From the NCBI GenBank assembly GCA_031390045.1, contig JANMTB010000080.1, positions 1 to 5,390 of the forward strand: a stretch of DNA of 5,390 bases, given 5' to 3'. This stretch comes from Aalborgiella sp031390045. GTDB taxonomy: Bacteria > Pseudomonadota > Gammaproteobacteria > Burkholderiales > Burkholderiaceae_C. Positions 1 through 4,312 of this stretch are shown here, piece by piece. Both the position numbers and the translations under genes were made by a program. The notes under the pieces are model-generated. The model ran no database searches. It was given only the letters and a program-made list of their open reading frames with translations, and had not been told where the DNA came from. Numbering within the stretch: position 1 is the first letter of the stretch; the number at the start of each line of letters is the position of its first letter.

Positions 1-214
1 ACTCGCGTTTGAGTTCATGCTCAACGCGCTGCGTTTGAAAGAAGGTTTTGATCCAGTAATGTTTTTTGAGCGAACCGGCTTGGCTTTGTCAGCTTTGCAG
101 CCTGGTTTGGCGCAAGCGATCGAGAAAAACCTGCTAATTCAAACCCCCAAATGCATCAAACCCACTGAGCGTGGGTTTGATTTTTTAAGTGATTTGCAGG
201 AATTGTTTTTGTAA
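1..214 (+). CDS. hemW: HemW C-terminal end (radical-SAM heme chaperone), 5' truncated
   Basis: Only the last 71 residues or so are in the window; the frame is open from base 2 and ends at TAA 212-214. The peptide begins LAFEFMLNALRL and ends with TERGFDFLSDLQELFL. These match, from memory, the conserved C-terminal segment of HemW, the coproporphyrinogen III oxidase-like radical SAM protein (E. coli YggW): an FEFMLNALRL motif, a short winged-helix-like stretch, then a T-x-R-G...L-x-D-L ending. HemW is a cytoplasmic heme-binding chaperone thought to deliver heme to target proteins; it is not a true coproporphyrinogen oxidase. The radical SAM CxxxCxxC domain lies upstream, outside the window. 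The TAA stop directly abuts the stop of the convergent lipoprotein gene. A strong intrinsic-terminator structure lies inside the final codons (155-187). The family call is fairly secure; a close HemN-like paralogue is the alternative. Confidence 0.85.
   Translation, partial: LAFEFMLNALRLKEGFDPVMFFERTGLALSALQPGLAQAIEKNLLIQTPKCIKPTERGFDFLSDLQELFL
155..187 (+). terminator. Intrinsic terminator embedded in the hemW 3' coding end
   Basis: A perfect inverted repeat, TCAAACCCAC (156-165) and GTGGGTTTGA (171-180), has a 5-nt loop TGAGC and is followed at once by six T residues (181-186). Counting A155 with T181 gives an 11-bp stem. This is the classic Rho-independent form for transcripts running on the + strand. 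It sits about 26 nt before the hemW stop codon, so it overlaps codons for the conserved I-K-P-T-E-R-G-F-D-F-L stretch. On the - strand the same hairpin is followed by a mixed sequence (TGCATTT), so it would be a weaker terminator for the convergent lipoprotein gene. The structure is seen directly; its activity is inferred. Confidence 0.75.
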
Positions 215-727
215 TTAGAAGGGGGTTGAGGAGTTCCTGCAAACAAAAACGTCATTACCATTACCGTAGTTTGTGGGATAGTTATAAAAATCCCACTCAC
301 AATCCATCGGCTTATCCGATCTAAGTACAGGCGGAGTCGTACTTAAGACCCCATTGCCTGCACTAATCACCACACTACCGCTGAAATAGTATGTCATGTA
401 TTCATCTTTGACTGCAGGTGTCGTTCCTGTTGCAGGTGTTCCTGCTTTTTCTAGGAAATAGCCGCCACGACACCGTTCATAATGGTATTGCACCGATGTA
501 ACGGTAGAGTCAATTCGCGCAGGTTTTCCTAAACGAGCCTCTACTTGTGATGCTGACATTCCAATACCAACACTTTGCCAATTGTTTGAACTGGTACAGA
601 CAGCTTTAGTGACTGGGTTTGCTCCAGTACTCGTCACATCGTTTGAGTTGACACCATCACCATTACAAGCCACCAAAACTAAGGTTGCCATCAAAGTCGT
701 TGCATTTGAAACTACGATTTTTTTCAT
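215..727 (-). CDS. Predicted outer-membrane lipoprotein with SmpA/OmlA (BamE)-like motif
   Basis: This is a 170-residue protein. It starts with a type II signal peptide: MKK, a hydrophobic stretch, and a lipobox L18-V19-A20-C21. Cys21 would be lipidated, and Asn rather than Asp at +2 favours sorting to the outer membrane. After a low-complexity Ser/Thr/Asn linker (22-48), the segment around 50-85 carries the pattern seen in SmpA/OmlA/BamE-type domains: G56-M57-S, then V62...L66-G-K-P69, then a Y-x-Y strand. Residues 110-125 (Y-x-x-Y-Y-F-S-G-x-V-V-I-S) resemble the strand that follows in such domains. The mature part has four further Cys (44, 86, 143, 163), which could form two periplasmic disulfides. 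It is longer than BamE and is not proposed to be BamE. The start is supported by GGAAG 8 nt upstream. The gene lies 43 nt downstream of tRNA-Ser on the same strand, and its TAA abuts the hemW stop. The specific function is unknown. Confidence 0.8.
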   Translation of the reverse strand: MKKIVVSNATTLMATLVLVACNGDGVNSNDVTSTGANPVTKAVCTSSNNWQSVGIGMSASQVEARLGKPARIDSTVTSVQYHYERCRGGYFLEKAGTPATGTTPAVKDEYMTYYFSGSVVISAGNGVLSTTPPVLRSDKPMDCEWDFYNYPTNYGNGNDVFVCRNSSTPF

Positions 728-735
728 GCTTATGG

Positions 736-740
736 CTTCC
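736..740 (-). promoter_or_regulatory. Ribosome binding site of the lipoprotein gene
   Basis: On the - strand GGAAG lies 8 nt before the ATG at 727, a good Shine-Dalgarno match and spacing. It supports this start codon. It is part of one of two TGGAAGCC copies between the tRNA and this gene. Confidence 0.6.
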
Positions 741-770
741 AGATGATTTTCAAAGGGCTTCCAACAAATA

Positions 771-860
771 TGGCGGAAGCGGTGAGATTCGAACTCACGA
801 ACAGATCACTCCGTCGCCGGTTTTCAAGACCGGTGCCTTCAACCGCTCGGCCACGCTTCC
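771..860 (-). tRNA. tRNA-Ser (anticodon UGA)
   Basis: Read on the - strand, the 90-nt gene folds as a class II tRNA. The acceptor stem pairs GGAAGCG (860-854) with CGCTTCC (781-775), with discriminator G774 and an encoded CCA (773-771). The D-arm carries TGGCCGAGCGGTTGAAGGC. The anticodon stem CCGGT/ACCGG encloses the loop CTTGAAA, giving anticodon TGA, which reads UCN serine codons. A long variable arm with a short CGGA/TCTG stem is typical of serine tRNAs. The T-arm GTGAG/CTCAC encloses TTCGAAT. It lies 8 nt after the exporter stop and 43 nt before the lipoprotein start, all on the same strand. No truncated copy of its 3' end marking an integrated element is seen nearby. Confidence 0.97.
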
Positions 861-868
861 TTAGGCTC

Positions 869-1825
869 TTATTCTAGCTTGCGTTCAGGCTGTTTCTGGC
901 TTGAACTGTGGTTTATTTGCTCTAAATTTACGTATTGCGTCTGAACTTTGCCATCTAAAGCCTTGATTTTCAACAAGCCTGACGATAGCGCAGTACCGCA
1001 CACCACCACGCAGCCACAAAGAATCATCCACGACGTAATCACCTCGTTTAAAAACAGCGCGCCGTAAATAATAGCGAAAACGGGAATCATGAAAGTGACG
1101 GTTAACGCGCGGCTAGGGCCTGCCGTTTCTATCAAACGAAAGTACAACACATACGCCACAGCAGTGCATAAAACCGCCATCACGATGACTGATCCCCACG
1201 CACCTAAGCTAGGCATTTTGCTTGGCCAAAACCACAAGGCTGGCAAGATTAAGCCCAAGGATGCACCGAACTGGCTACCTGTTGCTGTGGCAATCGGTGG
1301 TACTCCCATGAGGTATTTTTTGGTGAAACTGGCTGCAAGTGCGTAGCAAAATGTTGCTGCTAAACACGCTAAAACAGCCCAGCCTGAGCCGCCAGGTTTG
1401 AAGCTCGCGCCATCGCCTGCGAGTAGCGCCACGCCCACGAAGCCAACCACCAAACCAATAATGCGCGACGACGAAGGCTTGTCTTTCAACCACAGCCACG
1501 CTACCAGCGCGCCAAATAATGGTACGGTGGCGTTCAAAATCGACGATAAACCCGTCGTGATAGACAACACGGCATAAGCAAACAGGGCGAATGGAATGCC
1601 CGAATTCAACAAACCGACAAACAATATGGGCTTAGCTCGTTGTTTGAAAGCACCCCAGTGTCCGCTGTACAGCAAAACTGGCAACATAACCACCGACGCT
1701 ATGACAACCCGTAGCGCTGCAGTCGCAAAAATGCCAAATTCAAGCGAGGCAACGCGTGTGAACAAAAAAGACGAGCCCCAAATGGCGGCTAGGGCGATAA
1801 ATTCGAGAAAAAAGGTTTTTTTCAT
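869..1825 (-). CDS. EamA/DMT-superfamily inner-membrane transporter
   Basis: This is a 318-residue, very hydrophobic protein with about ten predicted transmembrane helices, arranged as two tandem five-helix EamA repeats (roughly 5-135 and 147-282). Repeat 1 opens with the characteristic A-x-x-W-G-S-S-F motif (W16-G-S-S-F20) and ends with L-N-A-T-x-P-L-F (98-105) and the charged turn L-K-D-K-P. Repeat 2 has the matching F-M-I-P-V-F...L-N-E-V-I segment (245-263). Members of this drug/metabolite transporter family export amino acids, metabolites or small toxic compounds; the substrate cannot be told from sequence. Residues 284-318 form a hydrophilic cytoplasmic tail rich in Gln, Ser and Lys, longer than the core fold needs. 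Its last codons overlap a possible tRNA promoter element. The start is the first Met before the conserved fold (M-K-K-T-F-F-L-E-F); no clear Shine-Dalgarno sequence is seen. The gene is 81 nt downstream of ogt on the same strand, so co-transcription is possible but unproven. Confidence 0.9.
   Translation of the reverse strand: MKKTFFLEFIALAAIWGSSFLFTRVASLEFGIFATAALRVVIASVVMLPVLLYSGHWGAFKQRAKPILFVGLLNSGIPFALFAYAVLSITTGLSSILNATVPLFGALVAWLWLKDKPSSSRIIGLVVGFVGVALLAGDGASFKPGGSGWAVLACLAATFCYALAASFTKKYLMGVPPIATATGSQFGASLGLILPALWFWPSKMPSLGAWGSVIVMAVLCTAVAYVLYFRLIETAGPSRALTVTFMIPVFAIIYGALFLNEVITSWMILCGCVVVCGTALSSGLLKIKALDGKVQTQYVNLEQINHSSSQKQPERKLE
871..876 (-). promoter_or_regulatory. Possible -10 element for tRNA-Ser, overlapping the exporter stop codon
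   Basis: TAGAAT on the - strand matches five of six bases of the TATAAT consensus. Initiation about 7 nt downstream would fall a few bases before the mature tRNA 5' end at 860. The hexamer is formed by the last exporter codons (CTA GAA) and the first base of its TAA stop. No convincing -35 box is seen 16-18 nt upstream, so read-through from the exporter gene is an alternative source of the tRNA transcript. Confidence 0.3.
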
Positions 1826-1906
1826 ATCAGGTAATCATGGCATACAAAGCCGATCAAAAATGCCGGCTATTCATGACTTTCATGCCCACGATTAATGTCG
1901 TAAACA

Positions 1907-2446
1907 TCATAAAAGCACTGCCTGCTTGGCCGTTATATGCGCTGGCAGTGCGCCTTCTAGCTTCAAAAACGCTTCTTTGCGATGCAAGCCACCTGCATAC
2001 CCGGTTAGCGAGCCATCTGCCCCAATTACCCGGTGGCAAGGCACGATGATGCCAATCGGGTTGCGCCCGATGGCTGTGCCCACTGCGCGAACTGCCAAGG
2101 GCTTGCCAATACTGCTGCTCAAAGCGCCATAGCTGGTGGTTTTGCCAAAGGGAATGGCTAATAGCGCTTGCCAAACTGATTGTTGAAACGCAGTGCCAGC
2201 GCTTAAATCTAGTGGTACGTCAAACTGCTGTAACTTGCCTGCAAAATACGCCTGCAGTTGCCGTTGCGTTTCTTTCAAAACGCGTTGCTGCGAGACGTTA
2301 TCGACCTGTTCCCACGCTGAAACATCTGGCAAATGCCGCTGATCGGTGAACCACATACCAGCTAATCCGCGCGTCGTCGCAGCGAGATAGACATTGCCCT
2401 GTGCACTACTGAACTCGGCATAAACGATGTTGGGGTCGTGTTTCAT
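1907..2446 (-). CDS. ogt: Methylated-DNA--protein-cysteine S-methyltransferase (Ogt)
   Basis: The 179-residue protein has the length of a stand-alone Ogt/MGMT. It directly reverses O6-alkylguanine (and O4-alkylthymine) in DNA by moving the alkyl group to its own cysteine in a single-use reaction. The active-site motif I-I-V-P-C-H-R-V-I is at 133-141, with acceptor C137 and H138. R120 in the R-A-V-G segment is the conserved arginine finger of the helix-turn-helix. N129 heads the asparagine hinge (R-N-P), and G-x-L-x-G-Y-A-G-G-L-x-x-K (145-157) is the conserved region after the active site. The N-terminal 80 residues form the usual poorly conserved ribonuclease-like domain. The gene lies 137 nt downstream of the Ada-AlkA fusion on the same strand. 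That fusion lacks exactly this activity, so the two probably act together in an alkylation response. The upstream ribosome binding site is weak. A tetranucleotide repeat sits 27-45 nt before the start. Confidence 0.96.
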   Translation of the reverse strand: MKHDPNIVYAEFSSAQGNVYLAATTRGLAGMWFTDQRHLPDVSAWEQVDNVSQQRVLKETQRQLQAYFAGKLQQFDVPLDLSAGTAFQQSVWQALLAIPFGKTTSYGALSSSIGKPLAVRAVGTAIGRNPIGIIVPCHRVIGADGSLTGYAGGLHRKEAFLKLEGALPAHITAKQAVLL

Positions 2447-2472
2447 AATGATTTCTATATCTGGCTTCGTTA

Positions 2473-2491
2473 ATTGATTGATTGATTGATT
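2473..2491. repeat. ATTG tetranucleotide tract upstream of ogt
   Basis: There are four full copies and three further bases of ATTG (on the - strand, CAAT), uninterrupted over 19 nt. The tract lies 27-45 nt upstream of the ogt start codon, where promoter or leader elements would be expected. It is short but perfect. Confidence 0.85.
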
Positions 2492-2529
2492 TAAGGGTAA
2501 ATGTGCTTTTTTGAGCTTTAAAATGGCTG

Positions 2530-2572
2530 TAGCCGGCGTATTTATTAATTATATTGCTATTAATATTGTAGT
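2530..2572 (-). repeat. AT-rich 43-nt repeat, intergenic copy
   Basis: On the - strand this runs from ACTAC to GGCTA, with a core ATAGCAATA. It aligns without gaps to 3378-3420 at 28 of 43 positions, including an exact 9-nt core and the same GTAGT and AGC-x-GG ends (+ strand reading). It lies just after the ada-alkA stop codon. It resembles short AT-rich interspersed repeats I recall from Comamonadaceae genomes, but that link is from memory only. Confidence 0.45.
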
Positions 2573-2583
2573 AAAATTAAGAT

Positions 2584-4164
2584 TTATGTAGGTTTAGACA
2601 AGGATGTCCATGCCCGCATCACCGCATAACTGCGCCATGGTCGCCAAACTTGTGAGGCTTCTAGGGCGGCTGCAGCGGTTTTGGCAGGGCTGTATTTTGG
2701 TTCGCGATTCAACATGCCTATCGCTTTATGCAGCGCCACATCACCCGCTACAAACGCATCTGGCCAGCGCAGGGCCCGCATGGCGATGTATTGTGCTGTC
2801 CAATCACCCACACCTGGTAGCTCACGTAACTTTGCCATCGTTGCCTCAATAGCCACACCTGAATGCAAATACAGTTCTTTACTTGCTACAGCCCTCGCCA
2901 AAGCCACAATCGCCGATTGGCGCTGTTTGACAATGCCAAGCTGGCCTAAAGCTTCCACACTTGCAGTAGCTAAAACTTCCGGCGTGGGAAAAAGCCGCGT
3001 CAAACCGGGAAAAGGTGTTTCAATGCTGCTGCCAAATGCATCCACCACGCGTTGAGCAAAGGTTCGTCCTGCAGCCACGGTGACTTGTTGTCCCAAAATC
3101 GCCCGAACTGCCAGCTCAAACCCATTCAGACAACCCGGCACGCGGAGTCCAGAAAAATCTACGTTGGATGACTCAAAACTGTTTTTAAGTACAGTATTGA
3201 TGGCCATCGGGTCGGCGTCCAAATCCAACAAAGCACGCACTTGGCGTATGACTTGCGGTAACACTTCACGCAGAGAATCGCTGACTTTGAGCAAGACAAT
3301 GGGTTGATGACTCATAAATTCGACCGATATCCAGCCCATGTATTTTTTATCACCCAATTTAAAACTATATGTCCACGCAGCTGGTATATTATTAGTATTT
3401 ATTGCTATAAATTCAGTAGTGTTTAGTTGTCTTTTTCGAAAAAAATCAAGCATCCATTGGTTGTCATAGGGCGGTCGGTAGCTGAGTTTGACGCTGCAGT
3501 AGGCCGCCGCTGAGTCGGGTTTCAAAACGGTTGGGTTCGTGGTGGTATCAGCGCGGTTATCAGAATTACGAGCCGTTTTGCGAAGTTGACTGGGGTTGAG
3601 TCGGTAATGCGTCAAAAATGCATCTGAAAAACGCCGTACACTGCCAAATCCGCTAGCGATGGCGATGTGCGAGGTCGGTAAGTCCGTGTCAGTCAGCAGT
3701 TGCTTGGCGGTCAGTAAGCGGCGCGTTTGCAGGTATTGCAGCGGTGAAATACCGAAATGCGCTTCAAAAATCCGCCGCACATGGCGGTCTGAAACACCCA
3801 AATGCGCGGCGAGTTGGCTGATGGACGGGTTGCTTCTCAGCCAAGCTGCTGGCTCATCCAACCAACGTGCCGCTTGTAGTGCCAAGGTGCTGCTAGCGTC
3901 ATGAGTTGTCCACGGCAGGTTGCCCGGTGCCATCTCTGGACGGCAGCGCATGCAAGGGCGATAGCCGTGGCTTTCGGCTTGGGCGGCGAGGTCAAAAAAC
4001 CGGCAGTTTTCAAATTTTGGGATTTTGACTCGGCACACAGGACGGCAATAAATGCGTGTCGAGCTAACTGCCACGAAAAAACGCCCGTCAAAGCGCGCAT
4101 CGTGCGATTTCATCGCTTGGTAGCAGGCGAGGGCGTCAGTTGTTTCATCGCTCGTCATGTTCAT
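2584..4164 (-). CDS. Ada sensor/AraC-type activator fused to AlkA 3-methyladenine DNA glycosylase
   Basis: Numbering starts at the most upstream ATG (4290). Residues about 52-120 are the Ada zinc-binding sensor: C82-x3-C86 and C113-x2-C116 within R-I-Y-C-R-P-V-C and R-P-C-M-R-C-R-P. C82 corresponds to E. coli Ada Cys38, which takes methyl groups from phosphotriesters. Residues 151-238 are an AraC-type double helix-turn-helix. After a polar linker (239-262), residues 266-375 match the AlkA N-terminal domain (Y-R-P-P-Y-D) and about 385-560 the HhH-GPD glycosylase fold. The hairpin is L-P-G-V-G-D-W-T-A-Q-Y (491-501) and the catalytic aspartate is D517 (A-G-D-V-A-L-H-K), matching E. coli AlkA Asp238. 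It should excise 3-methyladenine and related N-alkylpurines and activate alkylation-repair genes. No Ogt domain is present; ogt is next downstream. I placed the start at M43 (4164; M45 at 4158 is equally possible) because Ada homology begins there. The stretch up to 4290 would swallow the divergent promoter. Residues 291-305 are encoded by an AT-rich repeat. Confidence 0.9.
   Translation of the reverse strand: MNMTSDETTDALACYQAMKSHDARFDGRFFVAVSSTRIYCRPVCRVKIPKFENCRFFDLAAQAESHGYRPCMRCRPEMAPGNLPWTTHDASSTLALQAARWLDEPAAWLRSNPSISQLAAHLGVSDRHVRRIFEAHFGISPLQYLQTRRLLTAKQLLTDTDLPTSHIAIASGFGSVRRFSDAFLTHYRLNPSQLRKTARNSDNRADTTTNPTVLKPDSAAAYCSVKLSYRPPYDNQWMLDFFRKRQLNTTEFIAINTNNIPAAWTYSFKLGDKKYMGWISVEFMSHQPIVLLKVSDSLREVLPQVIRQVRALLDLDADPMAINTVLKNSFESSNVDFSGLRVPGCLNGFELAVRAILGQQVTVAAGRTFAQRVVDAFGSSIETPFPGLTRLFPTPEVLATASVEALGQLGIVKQRQSAIVALARAVASKELYLHSGVAIEATMAKLRELPGVGDWTAQYIAMRALRWPDAFVAGDVALHKAIGMLNREPKYSPAKTAAAALEASQVWRPWRSYAVMRAWTSLSKPT
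3378..3420 (-). repeat. AT-rich 43-nt repeat, copy inside ada-alkA
   Basis: This is the second copy of the repeat at 2530-2572, ungapped and in the same orientation. It is translated in frame as T-T-E-F-I-A-I-N-T-N-N-I-P-A. It is much richer in A+T than the flanking coding sequence. It falls where AlkA N-terminal domains have a short turn before the G-W strand, and from memory the segment is several residues longer than usual there. Confidence 0.45.
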
Positions 4165-4206
4165 ACGTAAATCATACGCTTGCTGGAAGTGAAAGTTAGC
4201 CATTTT

Positions 4207-4220
4207 CGGACATGCGGACA
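4207..4220. repeat. Direct repeat CGGACA-TG-CGGACA in the divergent control region
   Basis: Two identical CGGACA hexamers start 8 nt apart. They lie between the preferred ada-alkA start and the phosphomannomutase promoter. AraC-type activators often bind direct repeats, so this could be an operator, but no known Ada box is recognised here and the copies are short. Confidence 0.3.
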
Positions 4221-4249
4221 GTGGGTTTGAACGCAAATGCAACCTACAA

Positions 4250-4278
4250 TTGACAAAATTTAATCGTAACTTTATCGG
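4250..4278 (+). promoter_or_regulatory. Probable sigma70-type promoter of the phosphomannomutase gene
   Basis: A perfect -35 box TTGACA (4250-4255) is followed, after 17 nt, by TATCGG (4273-4278), a weak -10 match that keeps the first TAT. Transcription would start near 4285, giving a short leader carrying the ribosome binding site. Its position argues against translating the divergent gene from 4290. Confidence 0.5.
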
Positions 4279-4298
4279 TTTCACATTCATTTCTCGTC

Positions 4299-4303
4299 AG
4301 GAA
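4299..4303 (+). promoter_or_regulatory. Ribosome binding site of the phosphomannomutase gene
   Basis: AGGAA lies 9 nt before the ATG at 4313. It fixes this start, which also opens directly into the conserved I-F-K-A-Y-D-I-R-G motif. Confidence 0.7.
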
Positions 4304-4312
4304 CCCACTCCC

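Noticed and set aside
771..860. tRNA-Ser as an integration site for a mobile element
   Set aside because: No integrase, no partial duplicate of the tRNA 3' end, and the neighbours look like ordinary chromosomal genes.
1848..1868. Possible terminator hairpin AGCCG/CGGCT between ogt and the exporter gene
   Set aside because: The stem is only 5 bp with an 11-nt loop and there is no T tract, too weak to call.
1854..2174. 106-codon open frame on the - strand overlapping ogt
   Set aside because: It runs in another frame through the ogt active-site coding region; ogt has the motifs and this frame has none.
2521..2537. GGC-TGTA-GCC hairpin after ada-alkA as a terminator
   Set aside because: A 3-4 bp stem without a T run on the - strand cannot be supported as an intrinsic terminator.
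171..4230. The 10-mer GTGGGTTTGA occurs at both 171-180 and 4221-4230
   Set aside because: More than ten chance pairs of identical 10-mers are expected in a window of this length, and only the first copy is part of a hairpin.
4165..4290. N-terminal extension of the Ada-AlkA frame to the ATG at 4290
   Set aside because: The 42 residues match nothing, have no ribosome binding site and cover the divergent gene's promoter; conserved sequence begins after M43/M45.
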